Below are positions 8,417-16,555 of a DNA stretch of 64,000 bases, piece by piece. The stretch's first letter is position 1. The number at the start of each line of letters is the position of its first letter. The stretch is from Burkholderia aenigmatica (lineage in GTDB: Bacteria > Pseudomonadota > Gammaproteobacteria > Burkholderiales > Burkholderiaceae). The notes beneath the pieces are model-generated. The model did no database searches. It had not been told where the DNA came from and was given only the letters and a program-made list of their open reading frames with translations. The translations under genes were made by a program, and so were the position numbers. The stretch covers positions 1 through 64,000 of the forward strand of contig NZ_CABVQC010000042.1 in assembly GCF_902499175.1 (NCBI RefSeq). The letters are read 5' to 3'.

Positions 8417-9274
8417 ATGCCAGACGCCCCCGACAACCTGCTCGGCGCGTACCTGCGGGACCGCCGCGAGAAACTCGACCCGGCCGCGCTCGGGCTGCCG
8501 GCCACGCGCCGCCGCACGCCGGGCCTGCGGCGCGAGGAAGTCGCGCAGCGCGCGCACGTGAGCACCGCGTGGTACACGTGGCTCGAACAGGGGCGCGGCG
8601 GCGCGCCGTCGGCCGACGTGCTCGACCGGCTCGCCCGCGCGCTGCTGCTGAACGACGCCGAGCGCGAGCACCTGTTCCTGATCGGCCTCGGCCACCTGCC
8701 GGAAGTGCGCTATCACGCGACCGACCATGTGTCGCCGCGCGTGCAGCACGTGCTCGATTCGCTCGAGGCGAGCCCCGCGATCGTGCGCTCGTCGACGTGG
8801 GACGTCGTCGCGTGGAACGACGCGGCGGCCGCGACGCTGACCGACTACACGACGCTGCCGCCGGAACGGCGCAACATCCTGCGGCTCATCTTCGTCGATC
8901 CGCACGTGCGCGGCGTGCAGGCGAACTGGGCGCGCGTCGCGCGGTTCGCGGTGGGCGCGTTTCGCGCCGACGTCGCGCGCGGCGGCGCGACGCAGGCCGT
9001 GCAGGCGTTCGTCGACGAGATGCGCGCGACGAGCGCCGAGTTCGACGCGCTGTGGCGCGACCACGATGTCCGCTCGCACGAAGAAGGGACCAAGGAGCTC
9101 CACCATCCCGCAGTCGGGCGAATCGCACTCGAATACTCGGCGTTCGCGGTGAGCGGCCGGCCCGACCAGACGCTCGTGATCTTTACGCCGGAAACGGCGG
9201 CCGATCGCGCGCTGGTCCGGACGCTGGTGGCCGCACGCGAGCAAGCCCGGGCCGAGCAGATACCCGTCGCATGA
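8417..9274 (+). CDS. XRE-family regulator with MmyB-like ligand-binding domain
   Basis: 285 residues. The N-terminal part (about 8-75) is a helix-turn-helix with the characteristic RRTPGLRREEVAQRAHVSTAWYTWLEQGR run. The C-terminal part (about 100-275) with SSTWDVVAWNDAAAA matches the MmyB-like PAS-related ligand-binding domain found in actinobacterial and proteobacterial regulators, which often binds a fatty acid or other small ligand. Proteins of this architecture usually control a divergently transcribed SDR, exactly the arrangement here. The palindrome at 8390-8403 is the likely binding site. Activator or repressor mode cannot be read from sequence. Confidence 0.9.
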   Translation: MPDAPDNLLGAYLRDRREKLDPAALGLPATRRRTPGLRREEVAQRAHVSTAWYTWLEQGRGGAPSADVLDRLARALLLNDAEREHLFLIGLGHLPEVRYHATDHVSPRVQHVLDSLEASPAIVRSSTWDVVAWNDAAAATLTDYTTLPPERRNILRLIFVDPHVRGVQANWARVARFAVGAFRADVARGGATQAVQAFVDEMRATSAEFDALWRDHDVRSHEEGTKELHHPAVGRIALEYSAFAVSGRPDQTLVIFTPETAADRALVRTLVAAREQARAEQIPVA

Positions 9275-9480
9275 CGGTGCGCGTTTCGTCTGACAAACGC
9301 GCCGTCGCGCGGTATCGTCCGCCGCCGCCGGCCGCCCCCCTCCGTCCCCGTCGCCCCGTGCGAACCCATCGCATTCCGCACTGATTCCCAGTCGAATATT
9401 TAATTTTCACCTGGCGTAGCGCGCGCTTACCCTTTCGGCATCGCATCACAGGGCCACCGGCCCCTCCCTGGAGCATCCCG

Positions 9481-10710
9481 ATGTCCGAACCCGGCACCGC
9501 GCAAGCCGTCCACCGCCCGCATGCGGCTTCCGTGTCCTATGACGCGCTCGCGCTGCTGGTGCTGACCGGCCTCAACCTGCGCCCGTTCCTGACCGCCTTC
9601 GGCCCCGTGCTCGACGTCGTGCGCGCCGACACGGGCCTCGGCTTTCGCGCGGCCGCGCTGCTGACCACGCTGCCGTTCGTGCTGATGGGTGTCGTCGCCG
9701 GGATCGGCGTCGGGCTCGCGCGGCGCGTCGGCGAGCAGCGCGCGCTGACCGTCGCGCTGGCGCTGATCGCGGCCGGCTGCACGGCGCGCCTGTGGACCGG
9801 CGGCAGCGCGGGCCTGATCGCGACCGCGATCGTCGCGGGTGCCGGCGTCGCCGTGGTCCAGGCGCTCGTGCCCGGCCTCGCGAAGCGCTGGTTCGTCGAC
9901 CGGCTGCCGCTCGCGATGGGCCTCTATTCGGCCGCGCTGGTCGGCGGCGGCGCCTTCGGCGCGGTCGCGAGCCCGTGGCTCGCCGCGCACGGCGGCTGGC
10001 ATCTGTCGCTCGCCGTGTGGGCCGTGCCCGCGCTCGTCACGCTCGCACTGTGGCGCGCGAAGGCACCGCGCGACGCCGTGCACGCAACGGCCGTGTCGGC
10101 GCCGATCCTCGCGTTCGCCCGCATTCCGCGCGCGTGGCAGCTCGCGCTGTTCTTCGGGCTCAGCAACAGCGGCTACGCCAGCCTCGTCGCGTGGCTGCCC
10201 GCGTTCTACCGCAGCATCGGGATGAGTCCGCAAGCGAGCGGCAACCTGCTCGCGTGGATGGCGCTGTTCCAGGCGACCGGCGCGCTCGCGATGCCGATGC
10301 TCGCGAAGCGTTCGCCCGACCGCCGCGCCGTGCTGTGGCTCACGCTCGCACTGCAGGCGGCCGGCTTCGCCGGGTTCGCGACGCTGCCCGCAATCGCGCC
10401 GTGGCTGTGGGTCGCGAGCGTCGGCCTCGGTCTCGGCGGCTTCTTCTCGATGAGCTTGATCGTCACGCTCGACCACCTGCCCGATGCGCGGCTCGCAGGC
10501 GCGCTCGCCGCGTTCGTGCAGGGCATCGGCTTCCTGACCGTCGCGGCGAGCCCCTGGCTGATCGGCTGGCTGCGCGACACGGGCGGCGGCTTCGCGATCG
10601 CGTGGTGGATGCATCTCGGCGTGATCGCCGCGATGGCCACGCTGAACACCGCGTTTTCGCCTGCCGGCTACCGGCACAGCATGGCGCGCATCACCGGCGC
10701 CGCCCGCTAA
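9481..10710 (+). CDS. CynX/NimT-type MFS transporter
   Basis: 409 residues with about twelve hydrophobic helices. The pattern LTGLNLRPFLTAFGPVLDVV near residues 22-41 and the short loop GLARRVGEQRAL after helix 2-3 are typical of the CynX/NimT branch of the major facilitator superfamily (cyanate, 2-nitroimidazole and related anions in characterised members). The ATG at 9481 follows CTGGAGCATCCCG with a suitable ribosome binding site. A relatively AT-rich stretch around 9393-9410 probably holds the promoter. No cyanase or other neighbouring enzyme points to a substrate. Confidence 0.87.
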   Translation: MSEPGTAQAVHRPHAASVSYDALALLVLTGLNLRPFLTAFGPVLDVVRADTGLGFRAAALLTTLPFVLMGVVAGIGVGLARRVGEQRALTVALALIAAGCTARLWTGGSAGLIATAIVAGAGVAVVQALVPGLAKRWFVDRLPLAMGLYSAALVGGGAFGAVASPWLAAHGGWHLSLAVWAVPALVTLALWRAKAPRDAVHATAVSAPILAFARIPRAWQLALFFGLSNSGYASLVAWLPAFYRSIGMSPQASGNLLAWMALFQATGALAMPMLAKRSPDRRAVLWLTLALQAAGFAGFATLPAIAPWLWVASVGLGLGGFFSMSLIVTLDHLPDARLAGALAAFVQGIGFLTVAASPWLIGWLRDTGGGFAIAWWMHLGVIAAMATLNTAFSPAGYRHSMARITGAAR

Positions 10711-10868
10711 CGCTCCCTTTCGAATCCGGACTTTTCGCCGGCAGCTTCCGGCGCACAGTCCAGCCGCCCGCGTATGGCCGGGCGCGGGTAGTCACGCCCG
10801 ACGGCCGCTGATTCGCATTACGACCAACCACATCGATCGAAGATCGAAAATCAAAAATGGAGACAGTC

Positions 10869-11639
10869 ATGAAAAAGCTCGTTCTGGCCGTTGCGCTCGC
10901 GCTGACGGCTAGCGTCGCCGCCGCGAAGGATCCGGCGGTCCTGCGCCTCGGCGTCGACCCCAGCTATGCGCCGTTCGAATCGCTCGCGCCCGACGGCAAG
11001 CTCGTCGGCTTCGACATCGATCTCGGCAACGCGATCTGCGAACGGATGAAGGTGCGCTGCGTGTGGGTCGAGAACGCATTCGACGGGATGATCCCGGCGC
11101 TGAAGGCGCGCAAGTTCGACGGCGTGCTGTCGTCGATGAGCGTGACCGAGAAGCGCCTCGCGCAGATCGCGTTCACGGACAAGATCAACAACGTGCCGCC
11201 CCGGCTCGTCGCGCGGCGCGGCGCGAACCTGCAGCCGACGCCCGAATCGCTGCAGGGCAAGAGCGTCGGCGTCGAGCAGGGTTCGACGCAGGAGACGTAT
11301 GCGCGCACGTACTGGGAGCCGAAGGGCGTGGTCGTCCGCACGTACCAGACGCAGGATCTCGTCTACCAGGACCTGCTGTCGGGGCGGCTCGACGCATCGC
11401 TGCAATCGTCGGTGCAGGCCGACCTCGGTTTCCTGAAAACGCCGAAGGGGGCGAACTTCGAATTCGCCGGGCCGCCGCTGCATGACCCGAAGACGCTCGG
11501 CGTGGGTTCGGCGATCGGCATGCGCAAGGATGACGACGCGCTGCGTACGCAGATCAACCAGGCGCTTGCGAGCCTGATCCAGGACGGGACGTACCAGCGG
11601 ATCGCGAAGAAGTATTTCTCGTTCGATATCTACAACTGA
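10869..11639 (+). CDS. Polar amino-acid ABC transporter substrate-binding protein
   Basis: 256 residues. A Sec signal peptide (MKKLVLAVALALTASVAAA) precedes a family 3 periplasmic binding protein with the signature GFDIDLGNAICERM (about residues 50-63), as in lysine/arginine/ornithine and histidine binding proteins. The first in-frame ATG at 10857 is rejected because GGAGA lies just before the ATG at 10869. No permease or ATPase gene is adjacent, so the protein is an orphan and must use a transporter encoded elsewhere. A strong terminator follows 20 bp after the stop, so the gene is monocistronic. Confidence 0.9.
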   Translation: MKKLVLAVALALTASVAAAKDPAVLRLGVDPSYAPFESLAPDGKLVGFDIDLGNAICERMKVRCVWVENAFDGMIPALKARKFDGVLSSMSVTEKRLAQIAFTDKINNVPPRLVARRGANLQPTPESLQGKSVGVEQGSTQETYARTYWEPKGVVVRTYQTQDLVYQDLLSGRLDASLQSSVQADLGFLKTPKGANFEFAGPPLHDPKTLGVGSAIGMRKDDDALRTQINQALASLIQDGTYQRIAKKYFSFDIYN

Positions 11640-11659
11640 CGGACGAAAGCGGAAAACGC

Positions 11660-11695
11660 GAAGGGGCGTCGTGCGCGAATGCACGACGCCCCTTC
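11660..11695 (+). terminator. Rho-independent terminator
   Basis: A 15-bp perfect stem (GAAGGGGCGTCGTGC and its complement) encloses a 6-base loop, followed by TTCACTTTCTC. It sits 20 bp downstream of the substrate-binding protein stop. Stem strength is high; the T-tract is interrupted. Confidence 0.85.
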
Positions 11696-11914
11696 TTCAC
11701 TTTCTCGACTTGTCGACGCCGATCGTCAGGCGGCTTTTTCGTAGGACAAACGGCGCGCCGGCAATCCGTGCTCGCGATACGAAGCCATCCCGCACGGCGG
11801 GCCTAACCGTTCGTACTTCGATTTCCTAAACTGTTTGGAGGAGTTCACGATCCGCTGTCTCGCAGCGTCCCCACTGCCGGATCGCGCACAGGATCGGTCC
11901 CGGGAGAAAACACG

Positions 11915-12403
11915 ATGCGAACGCGCTGCCTTGTTGCCGGATTCATCGGATCCGGCCTCCTTCTATGCGGCTGCACGCCCCCCATCGGTCAGCAAGCCGC
12001 TTCCGCACGAGCACCGCTGGAATATGTGCAGGCCGCCGACCAGTACACGATCCCCGTACCGCTCGCCCCGGCCGTCAAAGCCGGCAATCTTCTGTTCGTT
12101 TCGGGCATTCCCGCTTATGACCGGAACGGCAAGCTCGCCGTCGGCGACTTCAGCCGACAGATGAATCAGGCGATGGAGAACGTCACGGGCATCCTCAAGG
12201 CCGCGGGCACGGGATGGGATCGCGTGGTGAAGGTGGACGTGATGCTGGTGCGGCGTGAAGACTTCAAGGAGATGAACCGCATTTACGCGGGATACTTCCA
12301 GGCCGGGAAATTCCCGGCCCGAAGTACCGCTATCGTGGCGTCATTGCCGAATCCGGACTTCCTCGTGGAAATCGACTGTATCGCCGTACTGGACAAGCGA
12401 TGA
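11915..12403 (+). CDS. RidA-family protein with lipoprotein-type signal
   Basis: 162 residues. Residues 35-162 are a RidA/YjgF/UK114 domain; the family's substrate-binding arginine is present in FPARSTA (Arg136) and the following acidic residue in VEIDCIAV (Glu152), so deamination of reactive enamine/imine intermediates is possible. Unlike normal cytosolic RidA (about 130 residues), this one has an N-terminal hydrophobic segment ending in LLLCGC (Cys20), a plausible if non-ideal lipobox, implying export and lipid anchoring. The ATG at 11915 follows GGGAGAAAA. The 220 bp upstream contain no gene; the promoter is probably around 11820-11840. Confidence 0.85.
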   Translation: MRTRCLVAGFIGSGLLLCGCTPPIGQQAASARAPLEYVQAADQYTIPVPLAPAVKAGNLLFVSGIPAYDRNGKLAVGDFSRQMNQAMENVTGILKAAGTGWDRVVKVDVMLVRREDFKEMNRIYAGYFQAGKFPARSTAIVASLPNPDFLVEIDCIAVLDKR

Positions 12404-12457
12404 CACATGTCGCGAACGATCGCGACATGCACGGGCTGTCAGCATCGAATGGGGTGA

Positions 12458-12841
12458 CTATGCCGCTCGCTGCAACAGGTCGGTGGCGAACGACTTCGCG
12501 TGCGCGACGGCTTCCTGTTCGTCGCCGAATACACCGAGCTGATCCCAGTGCTCTTCGGCCGCGTACGTTCCTCTCACGGCGAGCGCCCGCTGAACGCTCA
12601 ACTGCGCCGCGTATTGGCCATCCTCCAGCGGTCGAGCCGTCGCAACGACCTTATGCGGAGGGCTGGCTCGCTCCGGCTGAACCAGCTCGACAGCGCCGCC
12701 GGCCCCGTCGACATGCATCAACTCGTTCCTGGCTTTGCAGTCCGGGCAGTAGAAGCACCAGCCCCCGTCCTCTTGATGGGGCCTGACCTGCCCACGCGCG
12801 AGCACGGCGCGGCATTCAACGTTTTCGCAGATGAACGGCAT
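12458..12841 (-). CDS. Small zinc-ribbon-like hypothetical protein
   Basis: 127 residues. Five cysteines at residues 5, 10, 29, 32 and 35 in the first 35 residues, including WCFYCPDCK, suggest a zinc ribbon or treble clef. The rest contains HWDQLGVFGDEQEAVAHAKS, a pattern seen in small DUF-type proteins with a modified-residue helix. No catalytic motif is visible. The ATG at 12841 has GGAGAC eight bases upstream. It is convergent with the RidA gene and divergent from the GNAT gene. Confidence 0.72.
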   Translation of the reverse strand: MPFICENVECRAVLARGQVRPHQEDGGWCFYCPDCKARNELMHVDGAGGAVELVQPERASPPHKVVATARPLEDGQYAAQLSVQRALAVRGTYAAEEHWDQLGVFGDEQEAVAHAKSFATDLLQRAA

Positions 12842-13044
12842 GGCAGTCTCCGAAGTTATTTGTCGGAAATCCTAGCATGTCCGTCGGCGGTCAACCACCG
12901 GCATCCGCATGAATGCAGTGCGGGTGATCAAGGTCGAGCGCAAAAGCCCTTTGCACGCCGCGCACGCAGGTCAACCAGACGATCGCAAACCTCTCGTCAC
13001 CCGGGATAAACTGTCTGCCCGACCGACGAACCGAACCCTCCTCC

Positions 13045-13623
13045 ATGTTGATCCGCGTTGCCACCCTGTCCGATGCCATCCCGCTTGCCGAACTGAAGCG
13101 CGACACGTTTCGCGAAACCTTTCTGCACGACGGATTCGGCATCGACTACCCGCCGAATGATCTGGCTGCGTACGAGGCCGCGACCTACTCGGTCGAAACG
13201 ATCACGGGCCAGCTCAACGATCCCGAGTGTCGCACGTGGGTCGCCGAAAGCGACGACGGCCAGCTGGTGGGGTATGCACAAGCGGGGCCGTGCAAGCTCC
13301 CGCACCCGGAAGTCGCCGACGGTTCGGGCGAGATCCATCAGATCTACCTTCGGCGGGGAACGCAAGGGACCGGCGCCGGGCGCGCCTTGTTCGACACCGC
13401 ACTGGACTATCTGGCGACGGAACGCCCCGGCCCGATCTGGCTCGGCGTGTGGTCGGGCAACGCGAAGGCCATCGCCTTCTATGAGAAGGCCGGTTTCCAG
13501 CGCGTCGGCACGTACGATTTCAAGGTCGGCGACGCGACCGATCTGGAATTCATCTACCGCCGCGACGCCACGGATGAACCAGCCGCCGCCATTGGCGCAT
13601 CGCGACCGATCGGGTTATCTTGA
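13045..13623 (+). CDS. GNAT-family N-acetyltransferase
   Basis: 192 residues. The acetyl-CoA binding motif A is visible as IYLRRGTQGTGAGRALF (about residues 107-123) and motif B as NAKAIAFYEKAGF (about 140-152), giving a standard GNAT of the RimI type acting on an unknown amine. A weak Shine-Dalgarno precedes the ATG at 13045. The stop is followed after 4 bp by a short Thr/Ile-rich ORF, so the gene may be co-transcribed with it. Confidence 0.88.
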   Translation: MLIRVATLSDAIPLAELKRDTFRETFLHDGFGIDYPPNDLAAYEAATYSVETITGQLNDPECRTWVAESDDGQLVGYAQAGPCKLPHPEVADGSGEIHQIYLRRGTQGTGAGRALFDTALDYLATERPGPIWLGVWSGNAKAIAFYEKAGFQRVGTYDFKVGDATDLEFIYRRDATDEPAAAIGASRPIGLS

Positions 13624-13627
13624 ATTT

Positions 13628-13714
13628 ATGCAGCTCAATCTGATTCCCGTCGCGAGCACGATTACAACGACGACCATCGGCAACGGTGGGTCGTCCGGGA
13701 TGCGCACGCGGTAA
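13628..13714 (+). CDS. Candidate Thr/Ile-rich attenuation leader peptide
   Basis: 28 codons starting 4 bp after the GNAT stop. The centre and C-terminus read STITTTTIGNGGSSGMRTR: five threonines and two isoleucines within seven codons plus GNGG, strikingly like E. coli ThrL, whose run of Thr/Ile codons ends in TGNGAG. A GC-rich hairpin follows at 13742-13768. What is seen is the codon run and the hairpin; attenuation is inferred. Weak points: no strong ribosome binding site is visible, and the next gene is a monooxygenase-domain protein, not a threonine biosynthesis gene. Confidence 0.5.
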   Translation: MQLNLIPVASTITTTTIGNGGSSGMRTR

Positions 13715-13741
13715 GGTAATCTTCGCAGCTGCATGTCAACA

Positions 13742-13768
13742 GGGCCCCGCCGGCAGACGACGGGGCTC
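13742..13768 (+). terminator. Hairpin downstream of the Thr/Ile-rich leader
   Basis: Arms 13742-13749 and 13761-13768 pair over eight positions (one G-T wobble) around an 11-base loop and are followed by CGTTGCGTTT. It lies 27 bp after the leader stop and 57 bp before the next gene, where an attenuator terminator would be expected. Confidence 0.5.
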
Positions 13769-13825
13769 GTTGCGTTTACCGCGCCTCGCTTTTCCGGCAT
13801 CACGTCACATCAGCGAGGAGTCGCC

Positions 13826-14158
13826 ATGAACGAAGTCGATCATCAAGACCGGAGCAACGAAGACGAGGTGCTGCTCGTCATCTCGATCCAGACCCGGCCC
13901 GGAAAGCGTCACGAGCAGATTGCCGCGTATGAACACCTCGCGCCCGTCGTTCGGGCGGAACCGGGGTGTCTTCAGTACGACCTTCATCCCGTCGCCGGCG
14001 ACGAGAACCGGTTCGTGCTGATCGAGCGCTGGGCGTCGGCGGCGGCGCTGGCCGCTCACGATGCGACGCCGCATATGATCGCCAACGATGCACGCAGCCC
14101 GGGATTCAGGGCGGCACCGGCGACGGTGGTGCGGTTGATGCCCGAGAGCGTCGCATAG
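13826..14158 (+). CDS. Antibiotic biosynthesis monooxygenase (ABM) domain protein
   Basis: 110 residues, a typical single ABM/YgiN dimeric alpha-beta barrel: VISIQTRPGKRHEQIAAYEHLAPVVRAEPGC at the N-terminal half and RFVLIERWASAAALAAHDATPHM in the second half. Such proteins oxidise quinols or small aromatics without a cofactor, or act as simple oxidative-stress proteins. The ATG at 13826 follows GAGGAGTCGCC, a good ribosome binding site. It may be under control of the leader and hairpin upstream. Confidence 0.88.
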   Translation: MNEVDHQDRSNEDEVLLVISIQTRPGKRHEQIAAYEHLAPVVRAEPGCLQYDLHPVAGDENRFVLIERWASAAALAAHDATPHMIANDARSPGFRAAPATVVRLMPESVA

Positions 14159-14354
14159 GCGGAAACGGGTTCGTCGCGGATGTCCGGGGGCGCATTGCAT
14201 TTTCCCGTGTTCGGCCGTGAAGGGCCGTTCGCGTGTTCATGCCGAGCGCCCCCGGCCGGACGAACAACGGCCCTTCGGTGCGTGGCGTTCGAATCTCGCC
14301 GCGCCCCGGAAGATCAGGTGTACCCGGATGTGGTCAGGAAGGATCGGCGCATCC

Positions 14355-15017
14355 TCAGCGACTGCGCGGATAAGGCGCTGGCGTCATGCGCGGATCGTCG
14401 GCGGGCATGTCGACACCCAGCAAGGACAGCAGCGGTGCGTCAAAGCAATGTTGCGGGAAGAAGTGATTGAAATAGGCGACGTCCTCGCGTCGGTCCGCCC
14501 TCTCGAACATGGCTTCGATCGGCCCCCAATAGTATTGCCAGGACAGCCGGTCCATCTCGCGCTGTCGATCGCCCGGAAGCGCATCGTTCGCCATCGTGGT
14601 CAGCCCGTCGTGCGTGAATCGATAGACGCGCCAGAACCCGTCGCTCAGGAAATTCGGCGCACTCGGCGAGAACGCGACATAGTCCGCGCCGACTTCATCC
14701 CGATACCCTGCAATGCGGGCCAATGCCTGAAAGGACGGGACGCCGGCCATGCTGTCCGGATCGCGTAGTTCAAGCTGATACAAATAGAACAGCGTCTCCG
14801 TGGCTTCGTCATACCGGATCACCAGCTTGTTGCCGGGATGGTGATACCACCCGGTCGCCGGATCCACGAACCCGCCATGACTGTCTGGCTGCAGCCCCGG
14901 CTTCCTGCCCAGGATGCATCGAACATCGTCGATCAGTGCATCACCCCAGTCGGCATAGAACTGGTTCAGCCGTGTCTTGCCGATCGATACAGCAGCATAG
15001 ATGCCTACCGGCTCCAT
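14355..15017 (-). CDS. Hypothetical protein
   Basis: 220 residues, no signal peptide or membrane helix. The protein is rich in aromatic residues and acidic patches (for example ATGWYHHPGNKLVIRYDEATE and LSWQYYWGPIEAMFERADRRE) and looks like a folded soluble domain. I recognise no family. It has lower GC and more AT-ending codons than its neighbours, suggesting acquisition. It is convergent with the ABM gene; the 275 bp upstream contain no other convincing gene. Confidence 0.65.
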   Translation of the reverse strand: MEPVGIYAAVSIGKTRLNQFYADWGDALIDDVRCILGRKPGLQPDSHGGFVDPATGWYHHPGNKLVIRYDEATETLFYLYQLELRDPDSMAGVPSFQALARIAGYRDEVGADYVAFSPSAPNFLSDGFWRVYRFTHDGLTTMANDALPGDRQREMDRLSWQYYWGPIEAMFERADRREDVAYFNHFFPQHCFDAPLLSLLGVDMPADDPRMTPAPYPRSR

Positions 15018-15292
15018 GTGTTTGCTCCGTCAACGTTGGCCCAAATCATCACCGCCCTCGCCGATTGCGGCCTTCAGGCCGACTGGATCCGGGATGGTCA
15101 TGTGTTCCGGATGTCGGCTGCGTCGCGGCAGGAAACGTGTCGTGGCGTCGAACCGCGCGACTGGACCACGCTCTGTCGGTCGTGAAGAAAGTAAGCCGAC
15201 AATCGCGTTCGACGCCGGGCCCGGGCAGTCTTCCGAAGCGGTGCCGCCGTGCGTGGGACCGCGTTGCCCTTCGCGCACGCTTGCGATCCACG
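15018..15292. other. Intergenic region, no gene seen
   Basis: 275 bp between two minus-strand genes. Short frames here are Arg/Pro/Gly-rich and lack ribosome binding sites. It presumably holds the terminator of the GNAT gene at 15293-15823 and the promoter of the hypothetical gene; no clear hairpin was found. Confidence 0.5.
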
Positions 15293-15823
15293 TCAGCCGA
15301 CGAGGCTCGCCAGATCATCCCACGCAAAGACGAGATTGTGCGACTGCCAGACCGGCCCCGAGTCGACATACTCGCCGATCTGCCGCCCGTTCAGCGATCG
15401 ATAAAACGCGATCGCGGGCGCGTTTTCCCGGACGACGCTCAACGCGGCGCCCCGATACTTCGCGTTGGTCAAATGAATCGCGAGCCGCGACAGCAACAGG
15501 CGGCCGATGCCGCGACGCTTGAAATCGGAATCGACATACAGCGACCTGATCGCGCCGCGACCACCGTATTCGGGTTTCGACGATCCGCCGGCGGCGCCCA
15601 TGCCGACTATCCTGCCTGCCGTCTCCGCCACGAGCACGATCAGCGTGCGGTCATCGGCGGACAGCTTGCGCGTCCACATCTTGCGTCGATAGGGCACGTC
15701 GAGGATCGCATACGCGTGTGGCGGCGCCAGATTCCGATAGGTATGCCGCCATGACCTGACGTGAAATTCGGCGACCGCCTGCACATCGTCGAGACCGGTC
15801 GATCGGATGGCTATTTCATTCAT
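15293..15823 (-). CDS. GNAT-family N-acetyltransferase
   Basis: 176 residues from the ATG at 15823 (MNEIAIRSTGLDDVQAVAEF), preceded by GGGAG. Motif A is RSLYVDSDFKRRGIGRLLLSRL (R-R-G-I-G acetyl-CoA loop) and motif B is NAPAIAFYRSLNGRQIGE, so it is a full-length GNAT. The longer upstream frame is Arg/Pro-rich and unlikely to be translated. Substrate unknown. Confidence 0.87.
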   Translation of the reverse strand: MNEIAIRSTGLDDVQAVAEFHVRSWRHTYRNLAPPHAYAILDVPYRRKMWTRKLSADDRTLIVLVAETAGRIVGMGAAGGSSKPEYGGRGAIRSLYVDSDFKRRGIGRLLLSRLAIHLTNAKYRGAALSVVRENAPAIAFYRSLNGRQIGEYVDSGPVWQSHNLVFAWDDLASLVG

Positions 15824-16006
15824 CGGGCATGCTCCCGGGCAGAGCCGCCACGCTGGGGGCGGCAGACCGACGCATTGTCGATGATCCGGGCGACGTTGTC
15901 GAACGGACGGGCCGCCCCTGTCGACCCGCCACCGCACCATTGCTTCGGCCAGCCCGTTCGGGCGCCGATGGCGACCGATGCATGACGGGCCGTCAATCGG
16001 CCGGCG

Positions 16007-16471
16007 TCACTTGTAGTTGAACGCGTCCGGGTGGTTCTCGAGGCTGCCCGTCAGTGCCGCATACAGGATCGTCCGTCCGTCGATCGATTCGCTACCGCCG
16101 CCGATATTGAGCCATGTCAGCTTCTCGGCGCCCTCCTTCGGACCTGCGACGGACAGCACACCGTACATGACCTTCTTCTGCGGGTCGTACAGCACCGCGA
16201 TGCGCTCCGATCCGCAGTCGTGCGGCTTGCAGGCCGTCATCACGTAGACGTCGTGCCCGCCGAACACGACGGTGGATCCCGGAGATTCGGTGCCGCGCGT
16301 CACCCATGCCGGCACCGCGTGACCTTTCTTCATCGCGGCGAACGCTTCGCTCGCCGCGCGATCACCAGGGATTGTGCTCATCGTCCATGTTTTCGCCGGT
16401 GAGGGGCCCGCGGCCCATGCGGCCTGGACGAGGATCAGTGCGGCAGCGGCGAGAGGAATCCTGACGTTCAC
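16007..16471 (-). CDS. ivy: Ivy-family C-type lysozyme inhibitor
   Basis: 154 residues. An N-terminal Sec signal peptide (MNVRIPLAAAALILVQAAWA) leads into a periplasmic domain carrying CKPHDC at residues 81-86. That disulfide-closed loop is the signature of Ivy (inhibitor of vertebrate lysozyme), whose histidine plugs the lysozyme active site. Surrounding sequence (VVFGGHDVYVMTA and YDPQKKVMYGVLS) also fits the family. It would protect peptidoglycan from host or predator lysozyme. It is monocistronic, followed by no obvious terminator. Confidence 0.85.
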   Translation of the reverse strand: MNVRIPLAAAALILVQAAWAAGPSPAKTWTMSTIPGDRAASEAFAAMKKGHAVPAWVTRGTESPGSTVVFGGHDVYVMTACKPHDCGSERIAVLYDPQKKVMYGVLSVAGPKEGAEKLTWLNIGGGSESIDGRTILYAALTGSLENHPDAFNYK

Positions 16472-16555
16472 TTGTACATACTCCTGTCAATGTGGCGATT
16501 CATTAGTCGTCGCACCACCGAAAAGAGTTCGTCCCGTCGTGTCAACTTTTGTCAA

